Shown here one piece after another: positions 55,295 through 64,000 of a stretch of 64,000 bases of DNA. The translations under genes were made by a program, and so were the position numbers. Source of the stretch: Mycolicibacterium aurum (GTDB lineage Bacteria > Actinomycetota > Actinomycetes > Mycobacteriales > Mycobacteriaceae); NCBI GenBank assembly GCA_900078775.1, contig LT549889.1, forward strand, positions 620,001-684,000. Reading direction: 5' to 3'. Under the pieces are notes generated by a model. It was not told the origin of the DNA, searched no databases, and worked only from the letters and a program-made list of their open reading frames with translations. Within the stretch, counting starts at the first letter, position 1. Each line of letters starts with the position of its first letter.

Positions 55295-55915
55295 ATGAAA
55301 GCAGAGTTGCCACCGGTTGACAAGGGCGCCGGGCGTCCGCGCGACCCGCGGATCGATGCCGCCATTCTGGCCGCGACCGCGGAACTGCTTGTCCAGATCG
55401 GCTATTCGAATCTGACCATGGCCGCGGTCGCCGAACGCGCGGGCACCACCAAGACGGCCCTGTACCGGCGCTGGTCCAGCAAGGCCGAACTGGTGCACGA
55501 GGCCGCGTTCCCCACCGCCCCGACCGGGCTCGCGCTGCCCGAGGGCGACATCGCCGGCGACGTGCGGGAGATGATCGCCGCCGCCGGTGCGGTGTTCACC
55601 AGCCCGGTGGTGCGCGCCGCCCTGCCCGGGGTGATCGCGGATATGGCCGCCGACCCCGATCTCAATGACCGGGTGATGAACCGGTTCACCGGCCTGTTCG
55701 AGGTGGTGCGCCTGCGCCTGGAACACGCGGTGCAGCGCGGCGAGGTGCACGCGGGCGTCGACCCGCAACGGCTCATCGAGCTGATCGGCGGGGCGACCCT
55801 GCTGCGGATGCTGCTGACCCCCGGCCGGGACCTCGACGACACCTGGGTCGATCAGACCACCGCGATCGTCGTCCATGGCGTCCTGTCTCCCGCCCAACCG
55901 GACGGACGGGCGTAG
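55295..55915 (+). CDS. TetR-family transcriptional regulator
   Basis: A 206-residue repressor. The DNA-binding region is IDAAILAATAELLVQIGYSN followed by TMAAVAERAGTTKTALYRRW; the C-terminal part has the TetR_C_11-type block of MNRFTGLFEVVRLRLEHAVQ. ATG 55295 lies 15 bp downstream of the -10. It is divergent from the APH-fold/DUF operon, which it probably controls. The short 3' gap to the enoyl-CoA hydratase gene (convergent) shows no strong terminator. Confidence 0.9.
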   Translation: MKAELPPVDKGAGRPRDPRIDAAILAATAELLVQIGYSNLTMAAVAERAGTTKTALYRRWSSKAELVHEAAFPTAPTGLALPEGDIAGDVREMIAAAGAVFTSPVVRAALPGVIADMAADPDLNDRVMNRFTGLFEVVRLRLEHAVQRGEVHAGVDPQRLIELIGGATLLRMLLTPGRDLDDTWVDQTTAIVVHGVLSPAQPDGRA

Positions 55916-55942
55916 CAGGCCCGGGCAAACCCCACCGTCTCG

Positions 55943-56719
55943 TCAGTCTCGGCGCCCGCCGATCTGGGTCTTGTTGTGCGCGGTCACCGCCCGGAACCGG
56001 TCCCCGAGCCCGTCGAAGTCGCGTTGCTGGGCGTACGCGATGCGCTGCTCGGCCGCCAGCGCCGGATCGATCACCGCCGCGGCACCCTCGGTATAGATCT
56101 CTTTCAGGCCCAGCATCGTCGGCCCCGGCACGTCGGCCACCTGCCCGGCCAACTCCAGCGCGCGGGCCAGCAGCCGGTCATGCGCGACGACCTCGGTGAC
56201 CAACCCGATCCGCTCGGCGCGCACGGCGTCGATCACCTCCCCGGTCATCGACATCCGCCGCGCCATCGCCAGCCCGACCACCTGCGGCAGCCGCGCGGTC
56301 ATCCCGCCGCCGGGCAGGATGCCGACCCGCGCATGGGTGTCGGCGAAGACGGCCCGCTCGGAGGCGATCAGGAAGTCGCAGCCCAGGGCGATCTCCAGCC
56401 CGCCGGTGAAGGTGGCGCCGTTGACGGCCCCGATGACCGGGGTGCGCATCTCCCGCACCGCGGTGATGGGACTACGCGTCCGGAACTCCTCGAAGTACCC
56501 CATCCCGTCCCTCGCCGCGGCCTTGAGGTCCACGCCCGCGCAGAACGCCGGATCCGTCCCGGTCAGCACCACCGCACGCACCTCGGTATCGGTGTCGGCG
56601 GCCTGTAACGCGTCGTACAGGGCGCGCATCAGGTCGGGGCTCAACGCATTGCGGGCCTGCGGGCGGTTCAGCGTGATCACCCGTACGGCGCCGTGATCGG
56701 CGGCGAGTATGTCGCTCAT
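55943..56719 (-). CDS. Enoyl-CoA hydratase/isomerase family protein
   Basis: A 258-residue crotonase-fold protein with LNRPQARNALSPDLMRALYD, the oxyanion-hole stretch GTDPAFCAGVDLKAAARDG and TGGLEIALGCDFLIASERAV. The usual catalytic glutamates are partly replaced, so isomerase or other crotonase chemistry is possible. It lies 9 bp from nuoN and probably is transcribed with it, though it is functionally unrelated to complex I. Confidence 0.9.
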   Translation of the reverse strand: MSDILAADHGAVRVITLNRPQARNALSPDLMRALYDALQAADTDTEVRAVVLTGTDPAFCAGVDLKAAARDGMGYFEEFRTRSPITAVREMRTPVIGAVNGATFTGGLEIALGCDFLIASERAVFADTHARVGILPGGGMTARLPQVVGLAMARRMSMTGEVIDAVRAERIGLVTEVVAHDRLLARALELAGQVADVPGPTMLGLKEIYTEGAAAVIDPALAAEQRIAYAQQRDFDGLGDRFRAVTAHNKTQIGGRRD

Positions 56720-56728
56720 ACTGCGAAC

Positions 56729-58291
56729 CTAACCGACGAACTGGTGGGCCTGGTCGACCAGATCCAGCAGCGGCTGCGGCAGCGCACCGAGGGCGAAGGT
56801 GACCGCTGCGGTGACGGTGATGGCCCCCGAGGTCAGCACGCTGGGCGCCACCACGGTCGGCGCGTCCTCGGGCGGATCGGTGAAGAACATCAGCACGATC
56901 ACCCGCACATAGAAGTAGGCGGCCACCGCACTGGCGATCACCCCGATCACCACCAGGGCCGCCGCGCCACCCTCGGCCGCGGCCTTGAACACCGCGAACT
57001 TGCCGACGAAGCCACTGGTCAGCGGAATGCCGGCGAACGCCAGCAGATACAGCGAGAACACCACGCCCACCACCGGATGCCGACGCCCCAGACCCGCCCA
57101 CCGGGCCAGGGTGGTCTCCTCCTCGCCGTCGGCGCGGCGCACCAGACCGGCCAGCGCGAACGCGCCCAGGGTGCTGAAACCGTAGGCGGACAGATAGAAC
57201 AGCGTCGCGGACACCCCGGCGCCGTTGAGCGCGATGACCCCGGTGAGGATGAACCCGGTGTGCGCCACCGCCGAATAGGCCAGCATCCGCTTCACGTCGC
57301 TCTGCGACACCGCGGTGACGGTGCCGACCACCATGGTGGCGATCGCGACGATCCACAGCATCGGCTTCCAGTCGTCGGCCAGCCCGGGCAGTGCGACGTA
57401 GAAGATGCGCAGCATCGCCCCGAACGCGGCGATCTTGGTGGCGGCCGCCATGAACGCGGTGACCGGCGTGGGCGCCCCCTGGTAGACGTCCGGGATCCAG
57501 GAATGAAACGGCACCGCACCGACTTTGAACAGGATCCCGACGGCGACCAGCCCGGCCCCGACGAGCACCAGGGCGGTGTCCCCGCGGTCGGTACGCACCG
57601 CCTCGGCGATGTCGTCGAGGCCGAAACCGCCGGAATAGCCGTACAGCAGGGCGATCCCGTACAGGAAGAACGCCGAGGAGAACGCGCCGAGCAGGAAGTA
57701 CTTGAGCGCCGCCTCCTGCGATACCAGCCGCCGCCGCCGCGCCAGCCCGCACATCAGGTACAGCGGCAGCGAGAGCACCTCCAGGGCGACGAACATGGTC
57801 AGCAGATCGTCGGCGGCCGGGAACAGCAGCATCCCGCCCAGGGCGAACATCGTCAGCGGGAAGATCTCGGTCTGCGCCACAACCGCTTTGGCGGCGACCT
57901 TCTCCGCGACGCTGCCCGGCACCGCGGAGGCCTGCGGGGTGAACCCGTCCAGGCCCGCCTCATCGCCGGCGCCGATCCGTCGTTCGGCGATCAGCGCCAC
58001 CCCGAGGATGCCGATGAGCAGCAGCAACCCCTGCAGGAACAGGGCGGGCCGGTCCACCACCAGCGAACCCACCGCGGCGGGGTTACCGGCGGAGCCGCCG
58101 AGCCCGGTGTAGACCGCCACCACCGCCACCAGCGCCGCGAGCTGCCCGCCCAGCGCCAGCACCAGCTGGGCGGCGTAGCGGGCGGGCCGCGGCAGGAACG
58201 CCTCGACCAGCACACCGAGCACCGCGACACCGAGGACGATGAGAAACGGTGACAGCTGGCCGTATTCGATGACCGGTGCCGGGATGTTCAT
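56729..58291 (-). CDS. nuoN: NADH-quinone oxidoreductase subunit N
   Basis: A 520-residue antiporter-like membrane subunit of respiratory complex I with about fourteen transmembrane segments. Conserved lysine helix SQEAALKYFLLGAFSSAFFL and MRMLAYSAVAHTGFILTGVI (here as VKRMLAYSAVAHTGFILTGV) match NuoN. ATG 58291 overlaps the nuoM stop as ATGA. It is the last nuo gene of the operon and transports protons in the membrane arm. Confidence 0.95.
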   Translation of the reverse strand: MNIPAPVIEYGQLSPFLIVLGVAVLGVLVEAFLPRPARYAAQLVLALGGQLAALVAVVAVYTGLGGSAGNPAAVGSLVVDRPALFLQGLLLLIGILGVALIAERRIGAGDEAGLDGFTPQASAVPGSVAEKVAAKAVVAQTEIFPLTMFALGGMLLFPAADDLLTMFVALEVLSLPLYLMCGLARRRRLVSQEAALKYFLLGAFSSAFFLYGIALLYGYSGGFGLDDIAEAVRTDRGDTALVLVGAGLVAVGILFKVGAVPFHSWIPDVYQGAPTPVTAFMAAATKIAAFGAMLRIFYVALPGLADDWKPMLWIVAIATMVVGTVTAVSQSDVKRMLAYSAVAHTGFILTGVIALNGAGVSATLFYLSAYGFSTLGAFALAGLVRRADGEEETTLARWAGLGRRHPVVGVVFSLYLLAFAGIPLTSGFVGKFAVFKAAAEGGAAALVVIGVIASAVAAYFYVRVIVLMFFTDPPEDAPTVVAPSVLTSGAITVTAAVTFALGALPQPLLDLVDQAHQFVG

Positions 58292-59850
58292 CGGGTCGGT
58301 CCTTCCGCCGTGGCCGGCACCGGGTCCTGGACGTCGATGGTGGTCAGCGTGTGCGTGACCGCCGGGTTGATCACGTCCAGTGCCGGTTTCGGATACACCC
58401 CGAGCACCAGCAGCAGCGCGATCAGCGGCGCCACCACCGCCAGCTCACGCGGGATCAGGTCGCGCACCGACTCGTTGCCGGGGGTGACCGGACCGGTCAT
58501 CATCCGCTGATAGGCCCACAGGATGTAGACCGCCGAGAGCACCAGCGCGCTCGCCGCGATCACCGCCAGCACCGGGAACCGGGTGAATGTGCCGATCAGG
58601 ACCAGGAACTCGCTGATGAACGGGGCCAGGCCGGGCAGCGACAGGGTGGCGAGCCCGGCCACCAGGAAGGTGCCGGCCAGTACCGGGGCGACCCGCTGGA
58701 CACCCCCGAAGTCGGCGATGAGCCGGGTTCCCCTGCGCGACACCAGGAAACCGGCGATCAGGAACAGCGCCGCGGTGGATAGGCCGTGATTGACCATGTA
58801 CAGGGTGGAGCCGGCCTGACCCTGGCTGGTCATCACGAAGATGCCCAGGATGATGAACCCGAAATGCGAGATCGAGGTGTAGGCGATCAACCGCATCACA
58901 TCGGTCTGGCCGATCGCGACGACCGCGCCGTAGACGATGCCGATCACCGCGAGCGTGATGATCAACGGCTGGAAGGTCTTCGACGCGTCCGGGAACAGTT
59001 GTAGGCAGTAGCGCAGCATCCCGAAGGTGCCGACCTTGTCGACGACGGCCATCATCAGCACCGCGGTGGCCGGGGTGGATTCGACGGCCGCGTCGGGCAG
59101 CCAGCGGTGGAACGGCCACAGCGGTGCCTTCACCGCGAATGCGAACATGAAGCCGAGGAACAACGCGTTCAACAGCGCCGGGTCGACGTTGAGCTCACCG
59201 TTGGCCACCGCGGCGGCGATGGCACGGAAGTCGAACGTGCCGCCACCCGCGGGGTTGAGGTCGCTGCCCGCGGTCACCACGTACAGCCCGATGACTGCGG
59301 CCAGCATGATCAGGCCGCCGAACAGGTTGTACAGCAGGAACTTCACCGCCGCGGCCGAGCGGCCCGCCCCGCCGAACCCGCCGATCAGGAAGTACAGCGG
59401 GATGAGCATCGCCTCGAAGAACACGTAGAACAGCAGGACGTCCAGGGCCACCAGCGAGATCAGCACCATGCCCTCGACGGCCAGCGTCAACGCGAGATAG
59501 CTCTGCACCGACCGGGTGCCGAAGCTGCGGTTCTCGCCGTCGTGCCAACCGGCCACGATCAGCAGCGGCACCAGCACCGCGGTCAACACCACCAGCGCCA
59601 GCGCGATCCCGTCCAGGCCCAGGATGTAGCCGGTACCGAAACTCGGGATCCACGGATAGTCCTCGACGAACTGGAACTGCGGGCCGGCCGGATCGAATCG
59701 CACCGCCAGCGCCACGGCCATACCCAGCACCACGACCGAGACCCCCAGCGCGGTGTACTTCGCGGCGACCTTGCCGGGCAGCAGGATCACCACGACGGCA
59801 CCCAGCAGCGGCACCGCCCACAGCGCTGTCAACCACCCGATGCCGTTCAC
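58288..59850 (-). CDS. nuoM: NADH-quinone oxidoreductase subunit M
   Basis: A 520-residue antiporter-like subunit with about fourteen transmembrane segments. [20 protein letters not shown] carries the conserved membrane glutamate, and [20 protein letters not shown] and [20 protein letters not shown] the conserved lysine and histidine helices. GTG 59850 overlaps the nuoL stop as GTGA; the open frame continues upstream only as a shadow of nuoL. Confidence 0.95.
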   Translation of the reverse strand: MNGIGWLTALWAVPLLGAVVVILLPGKVAAKYTALGVSVVVLGMAVALAVRFDPAGPQFQFVEDYPWIPSFGTGYILGLDGIALALVVLTAVLVPLLIVAGWHDGENRSFGTRSVQSYLALTLAVEGMVLISLVALDVLLFYVFFEAMLIPLYFLIGGFGGAGRSAAAVKFLLYNLFGGLIMLAAVIGLYVVTAGSDLNPAGGGTFDFRAIAAAVANGELNVDPALLNALFLGFMFAFAVKAPLWPFHRWLPDAAVESTPATAVLMMAVVDKVGTFGMLRYCLQLFPDASKTFQPLIITLAVIGIVYGAVVAIGQTDVMRLIAYTSISHFGFIILGIFVMTSQGQAGSTLYMVNHGLSTAALFLIAGFLVSRRGTRLIADFGGVQRVAPVLAGTFLVAGLATLSLPGLAPFISEFLVLIGTFTRFPVLAVIAASALVLSAVYILWAYQRMMTGPVTPGNESVRDLIPRELAVVAPLIALLLVLGVYPKPALDVINPAVTHTLTTIDVQDPVPATAEGPTR

Positions 59851-61760
59851 CAGACCCTCACCGCCAGGATTGCGCCGATCACCAGAACGGTGCCGCCCAG
59901 CATGGACAGCGCGTAGGACCGGGCGAAGCCGTTCTGCCAGCGCCGCATCTGCTGCGAGGCGGCGGCGATACCGGCGGCCAGGCCGCGGCCCACACCGTCG
60001 ACCGCATCGTCGTCGATCTCGACCAGGCCGGCGGTGAACTTTGCCCCGGGCCGCATGAACACCCGCTCGTTGAAGGCGTCGCCGTACAGGTCCCGGCGGG
60101 CGGCCACGGTCAGCGCGGAACCGGCCGGCGCGGTCTCGGGCACCGGCCGGGTGGCGTACATGCGGTAGGCGACGCCGATGCCGACGGCCACCACCGCCAG
60201 CGTGATGGTGGTCATCACCCACACCGGCACCGCGTGGTGCGCCTCGTGCGTTCCGACGACCGGCTCCAGCCAGTGCGCCAGCGCGCCGCCGACGGCGAGC
60301 AGGGCGCCGGCGCCGACGGACCCGAGGGCCAGGATCACCATGGGTGCGGTCATCACGGCGGGGGACTCGTGCGGGTGCGTGGCGTGTTGATTCCCCGTCG
60401 CTTCGCTCGCCCCCGATCCGGCCCAGCGTCGCTCACCGAAGAACGTCATCAGCATGACCCGGGTCATGTAGAACGCGGTGATCCCGGCCCCCAGCAGGGC
60501 CGCACCGCCCAGCAGCAGTCCCTTGACTCCGCCTGCGGCGAAGGCGGTCTCGATGATGGCGTCCTTGGAGAAGAACCCCGACAGCGGCGGCACCCCGATG
60601 ATGGCCAGGTACCCCAGCCCGAAGGTGACGAACGTGATCGGCATGACGGTCCGCAGCCCGCCGAACCGGCGCATGTCGGTCTCGTCGTTCATGCCGTGCA
60701 TCACCGAGCCGGCACCCAGGAACAGCCCGGCCTTGAAGAACCCGTGCGTGAGCAGATGCATGATGGCGATCGCGTAGCCGGCCGGGCCCAGCCCGGCGGC
60801 CAGCACCATGTAGCCGATCTGGCTCATCGTCGACGCGGCGAGTGCCTTCTTGATGTCGTCCTTCGCGCAGCCGATGACCGCCCCGTACAGCAGGGTGACC
60901 GCGCCGACGACGGTGACCGCGGTCTGCGCCTCGGGAGCCAGGTTGAACACCGGACCGGACCGCACGATCAGGTAGACACCGGCGGTGACCATGGTGGCGG
61001 CGTGGATGAGCGCGGACACCGGGGTGGGGCCCTCCATCGCGTCACCCAGCCAGGACTGCAGCGGCACCTGCGCGGATTTGCCGCACGCGGCCAGCAGCAG
61101 CAACAGCCCGATGGCGTTCAACGTGCCGTTCGACAGCTGCGGGGCGGCGGCGAACACCCCCTCGTAGGAGACGGTTCCGGCGGCGGCGAACATCACCATC
61201 AAGGCCACCGCGAGCCCCATGTCGCCGACCCGGTTGACGACGAACGCCTTCTTGGCCGCGGTCGCGGCACTCGGTTTGTGCGACCAGAACCCGATCAGCA
61301 GATAGGAGGCCAGGCCCACGCCCTCCCAGCCCACGTACAGGCCGAGGTAGTTGTCGGCCAGCACCAGCAGCAGCATGGCGGCCAGGAACAGGTTCAGGTA
61401 CGCGAAAAACCGTCTGCGGTCCGGGTCGTGGCTCATATAGCCGATCGAGTACAGGTGGATCAGTGACCCGACCCCGGTGATCAGCAGCACGAAGCAGATC
61501 GACAACTGGTCGAGCTGCAACCCGAAGTCGACGCGCAGCTCACCGGCCGGCACCCAGGAGAACAGGTTCTGGTGCACCGTGCGGTCCTCGGCGCCGCGGC
61601 CCAGCAGATCGACGAACAGCACCGCGGCGACGACGAACGATGCTGCCGCGGCGGCCAATCCGAGCAGGTGCCCCCATGCGTCGGTGGCTCGGCCGCCGAG
61701 CAGCAGCACAACGGCGCCGGTCAACGGTAGGGCGATCAGCAGCCAGGTGAGGTTGTCCAT
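59847..61760 (-). CDS. nuoL: NADH-quinone oxidoreductase subunit L
   Basis: A 637-residue antiporter-like subunit, the longest of the membrane arm, with a lateral helix region at the C-terminus. Typical blocks are [40 protein letters not shown] and [20 protein letters not shown], plus [23 protein letters not shown] 61760 overlaps the stop of the small duplicated ORF upstream as TGATG. Residues around [20 protein letters not shown] form a variable loop encoded partly by a GTCGCTTCGCTC tract (60397-60408). Confidence 0.95.
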   Translation of the reverse strand: MDNLTWLLIALPLTGAVVLLLGGRATDAWGHLLGLAAAAASFVVAAVLFVDLLGRGAEDRTVHQNLFSWVPAGELRVDFGLQLDQLSICFVLLITGVGSLIHLYSIGYMSHDPDRRRFFAYLNLFLAAMLLLVLADNYLGLYVGWEGVGLASYLLIGFWSHKPSAATAAKKAFVVNRVGDMGLAVALMVMFAAAGTVSYEGVFAAAPQLSNGTLNAIGLLLLLAACGKSAQVPLQSWLGDAMEGPTPVSALIHAATMVTAGVYLIVRSGPVFNLAPEAQTAVTVVGAVTLLYGAVIGCAKDDIKKALAASTMSQIGYMVLAAGLGPAGYAIAIMHLLTHGFFKAGLFLGAGSVMHGMNDETDMRRFGGLRTVMPITFVTFGLGYLAIIGVPPLSGFFSKDAIIETAFAAGGVKGLLLGGAALLGAGITAFYMTRVMLMTFFGERRWAGSGASEATGNQHATHPHESPAVMTAPMVILALGSVGAGALLAVGGALAHWLEPVVGTHEAHHAVPVWVMTTITLAVVAVGIGVAYRMYATRPVPETAPAGSALTVAARRDLYGDAFNERVFMRPGAKFTAGLVEIDDDAVDGVGRGLAAGIAAASQQMRRWQNGFARSYALSMLGGTVLVIGAILAVRVW

Positions 61761-61822
61761 CAGGGCTGTCTCTTCTTCGCGCAGGCGCTCATGTGTTGTC
61801 TCTTCTTCGCGCAGGCGCTCAT
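61760..61822 (-). repeat. 30-bp tandem duplication forming a 20-codon mini-ORF between nuoK and nuoL
   Basis: Two 26-bp identical copies (61767-61792 and 61797-61822) repeat with a 30-bp period. On the minus strand they encode [10 protein letters not shown] then [10 protein letters not shown] and stop. The ATG overlaps the nuoK stop as TGATG, and the stop overlaps the nuoL start as TGATG. This exact fit suggests that it relays translation between the two genes; whether the peptide matters is unknown. Confidence 0.55.
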
Positions 61823-62121
61823 CAGTGCCTCAGCAGACTGGCCGCATCGACCGACGCCGATCGCCGGGCCCGGAAGATCGCCATGATGATGGCCAGCCCG
61901 ACCACCACCTCGCAGGCCGCGACGACCATGGTGAAGAAGGCCATCACCTGCCCGTCGAGGTGACCGTGCATCCGGGAGAACGTCACGAACGCGAGGTTCG
62001 CGGCGTTGAGCATCAGCTCCACGGACATGAACATGACGATGGCGTTGCGGCGCAGCAGGACGCCGGCGGCGCCGATGGTGAACAGCAGGGCGGACAGGAA
62101 CAGGTAGTTCGCCGGGTTCAT
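61822..62121 (-). CDS. nuoK: NADH-quinone oxidoreductase subunit K
   Basis: A 99-residue protein with three transmembrane helices ([40 protein letters not shown] with the conserved glutamate of helix 2, and [20 protein letters not shown] with the second). Length and glutamates are normal for NuoK. ATG 62121 overlaps the nuoJ stop. Confidence 0.95.
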   Translation of the reverse strand: MNPANYLFLSALLFTIGAAGVLLRRNAIVMFMSVELMLNAANLAFVTFSRMHGHLDGQVMAFFTMVVAACEVVVGLAIIMAIFRARRSASVDAASLLRH

Positions 62122-62879
62122 TGCACCTCCTCCGGTGCGCTGCCGCGGGGGACCAGCACCGAGCTCACCGAGGTGCGGGCGCCGGTCCCGTCGGGCAGCC
62201 GGGCCGGCACGTCGACCGCGTTGTGCCGGGCGTACACACCGGGATTGGGCATCGGGGTCGGGTGCCCGCCCGGGGCGAAGCGTTCGGCGGCCAGCTCCCG
62301 CTGGGTCTTGCGCCGGTCGAACCGCTCCCGGTGCGCCAGCACCATCGCCCCCAGCGTCGCGGTGATCAGCAGGGCGCTGGTCAACTCGAACGCCCACACG
62401 TAGCGGGTGAAGATCAGCACCGCCAGGCCCTCGACGTTGCCGGCGCCGTTCGCTTGCTCGAGCCCGACGAACCCGCTGACCGAGGCGTTGCCGATGGCAC
62501 CGATCAGCAGGATGCCGAATCCGACACCGACACAGATCGCCGAGATCCGCTGCCCACGAATCGTTTCCACCAGCGACTCGGAGGAGTCGACGCCGATCAG
62601 CATCAGCACGAACAGGAACAGCATCATCACCGCGCCGGTGTAGACCACCACCTGCACCACGCCCAGGAACACCGCATCCTGCGCGATGTAGAGCACCGCC
62701 AGGTTGATCATGGTGATGGCCAGGAAGATCGCGGAGTACACCGCCTTCGGCGCGGACACCACTCCGATCGCGCTACCGAGGATCACCGCGCCCAGGATCC
62801 AGAACAACACCGCCTCACCGGTGGAGGTCCGGGCCAACGGTTCCCCGTCGATCGCGACGGCCAGCACGGTCAGGGTCAT
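62118..62879 (-). CDS. nuoJ: NADH-quinone oxidoreductase subunit J
   Basis: A 253-residue membrane subunit with five helices ([60 protein letters not shown] and two later), then a polar C-terminal tail of about 80 residues, as in actinobacterial NuoJ. ATG 62879 overlaps the nuoI stop. It contributes to the proton path next to the quinone site. Confidence 0.95.
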   Translation of the reverse strand: MTLTVLAVAIDGEPLARTSTGEAVLFWILGAVILGSAIGVVSAPKAVYSAIFLAITMINLAVLYIAQDAVFLGVVQVVVYTGAVMMLFLFVLMLIGVDSSESLVETIRGQRISAICVGVGFGILLIGAIGNASVSGFVGLEQANGAGNVEGLAVLIFTRYVWAFELTSALLITATLGAMVLAHRERFDRRKTQRELAAERFAPGGHPTPMPNPGVYARHNAVDVPARLPDGTGARTSVSSVLVPRGSAPEEVQ

Positions 62880-63415
62880 TGCGCGGCCTCCGGGTGCCGG
62901 AGCAGTCCGTCGGCGGTGATGTTCCCGCGGTAGTAGTCCTCGTCGGTGCTGCCCGCGGCCATGGCGTGCGGCGGCGGGGTCATCCCGTCGGCCAGCGGGG
63001 CCAACAACTTGTCCTTGCCGTAGATCAGGTCGGCCCGGTTGTCGTCGGCCATCTCGTAATCGTTGGTCATGGTCAGCGCCCGGGTCGGGCAGGCCTCGAT
63101 GCACAGTCCGCAGCCGATGCAGCGTAGATAGTTGATCTGGTACACCTGCCCGTAGCGCTCACCGGGTGAGAAGCGTTGCTGCTCGGTGTTGTCCGCGCCC
63201 TCCACATAGATGGCGTCGGCGGGGCAGGCCCAGGCGCACAGCTCGCAGCCGATGCATTTCTCCAGCCCGTCGGCGTACCGGTTGAGTTGGTGGCGGCCGT
63301 GGTAGCGCTTGGCGACGGGACCGGGCTGCTCCGGGTACTGCTCGGTGATCGGCTTCTTGAACATCGTCTTGAACGTGACACCGAAGCCGGCCAGCGCATC
63401 GCGGATCCTAGACAT
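62876..63415 (-). CDS. nuoI: NADH-quinone oxidoreductase subunit I
   Basis: A 179-residue peripheral-arm iron-sulfur protein with two 4Fe-4S motifs, [16 protein letters not shown] and [16 protein letters not shown], which carry clusters N6a and N6b toward the quinone. Starts at ATG 63415; the 3' end overlaps nuoJ and the start overlaps the nuoH stop by 8 bp. Confidence 0.97.
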   Translation of the reverse strand: MSRIRDALAGFGVTFKTMFKKPITEQYPEQPGPVAKRYHGRHQLNRYADGLEKCIGCELCAWACPADAIYVEGADNTEQQRFSPGERYGQVYQINYLRCIGCGLCIEACPTRALTMTNDYEMADDNRADLIYGKDKLLAPLADGMTPPPHAMAAGSTDEDYYRGNITADGLLRHPEAAQ

Positions 63416-64000
63416 CTGAGTGCTCCCTCGGTGCGGGTGCCGGAACCGGCCGGCGGGGTGGGCCCGGGATGGGCGGGACGGGATACACGCTGAGCGCAGC
63501 CGGGTCGGCGGGCAGGGTGAACTCCGGGATCGCGTTGCGCCGCACGGTCCGCCGGATCTGCAGCACCAGCACGACGGTCACCACCGCGGCGAGACTGATC
63601 AGTGTGCTGACCCACAGTGGCGAGTCCGCGCCGCGGACGGTGCGGGCGACGGCGACGACGACGATCCAGCCCAGCGACACCGGGATGAGCAGCTTCCAGC
63701 CCAACGCCATGAACTGGTCGTAGCGCAGCCGGGGCAGCGTGGCGCGCAGCCACATGTACAGGAACATGAACGTCCACACCTTGGCGACGAACCACAGCAG
63801 TGGCCACCACCCGGAGTTCGCGCCGTCGATCAGGTTGAACGGGAACGGGGCCTGCCAGCCGCCGAGGAACATGGTGGTGGCCAGCGCGGACACCGTCGTC
63901 ATGTTGACGTACTCGGCGAGCATGAACATCGCGAACTTCAGCGAGGAGTACTCGGTGTGGAAGCCGCCGACCAGTTCGCCCTCGGCCTCGGGCAGATCGA
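63408..64000 (-). CDS. nuoH: NADH-quinone oxidoreductase subunit H, partial (C-terminal part)
   Basis: The C-terminal ~197 codons of the quinone-site membrane subunit; the N-terminal part is beyond the right edge. Membrane segments around [20 protein letters not shown] and [20 protein letters not shown] followed by [20 protein letters not shown] match NuoH. A proline-rich tail of about 40 residues ([20 protein letters not shown]) follows the last helix, longer than in proteobacterial NuoH. Confidence 0.95.
   Translation of the reverse strand, partial: DLPEAEGELVGGFHTEYSSLKFAMFMLAEYVNMTTVSALATTMFLGGWQAPFPFNLIDGANSGWWPLLWFVAKVWTFMFLYMWLRATLPRLRYDQFMALGWKLLIPVSLGWIVVVAVARTVRGADSPLWVSTLISLAAVVTVVLVLQIRRTVRRNAIPEFTLPADPAALSVYPVPPIPGPPRRPVPAPAPREHSDV

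Overview
The window is high-GC actinobacterial DNA that reads as a fast-growing mycobacterium (Mycolicibacterium-like). The evidence is a complete yrbE-mceABCDEF operon, several F420-type luciferase-like oxidoreductases, an mbtM-like mycobactin ligase, DUF732 and AveC-type proteins, many GTG starts, ATGA/GTGA gene overlaps and apparently leaderless promoters. I see no tRNA, rRNA, CRISPR array, insertion sequence or phage gene.

Layout. (1) 1-12.7 kb is a lipid or xenobiotic catabolic region: a partial acyl-CoA carboxylase, a nitronate monooxygenase, two tandem GAF-LuxR regulators, then a leftward operon of two SnoaL-like proteins, an acyl-CoA ligase, an aldehyde dehydrogenase, a small protein resembling the C-terminus of a luciferase-like monooxygenase, and a flavin reductase. 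An acyl-CoA-dehydrogenase-fold protein, a TIGR03617-type oxidoreductase and an AveC-like membrane protein follow. (2) 12.7-24.2 kb holds a TetR regulator divergent from an Mce lipid-import operon, then another F420-type oxidoreductase. (3) 24.2-27.2 kb is a molybdate operon (modABC plus an HTH-TOBE protein). (4) 27.4-38.3 kb is a nitrogen-scavenging operon: a TetR regulator, a sodium:solute symporter, a 2-oxoglutarate/Fe(II) oxygenase, an allophanate hydrolase with an extra C-terminal domain, a biotin-dependent urea/guanidine carboxylase and two DUF1989 proteins. That set fits guanidine breakdown through carboxyguanidine and allophanate to ammonia. (5) 38.6-44.1 kb has a membrane protein, a GreA-like factor with a terminator-like leader, a PucR regulator, a DUF309 protein, mbtM and a DUF732 protein. 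(6) 44.2-56.7 kb carries assorted oxidoreductases, hydrolases, an aminoglycoside-phosphotransferase-fold protein, a TetR regulator and an enoyl-CoA hydratase. (7) 56.7-64.0 kb is the distal part of the complex I operon (nuoH partial, then I, J, K, L, M, N, all leftward).

Two genes, mceC and pucR, each carry one apparent frameshift, and both lie in a run of five G where six would restore the expected protein. This points to assembly errors or variable tracts rather than gene decay. The most noteworthy observations are the carboxylase/DUF1989/oxygenase operon with its fused allophanate hydrolase and upstream GlnR-like box, a 20-codon duplicated mini-ORF wedged between nuoK and nuoL, a terminator-like hairpin in the greA-like leader, and a shared 22-bp palindromic operator at the left end.
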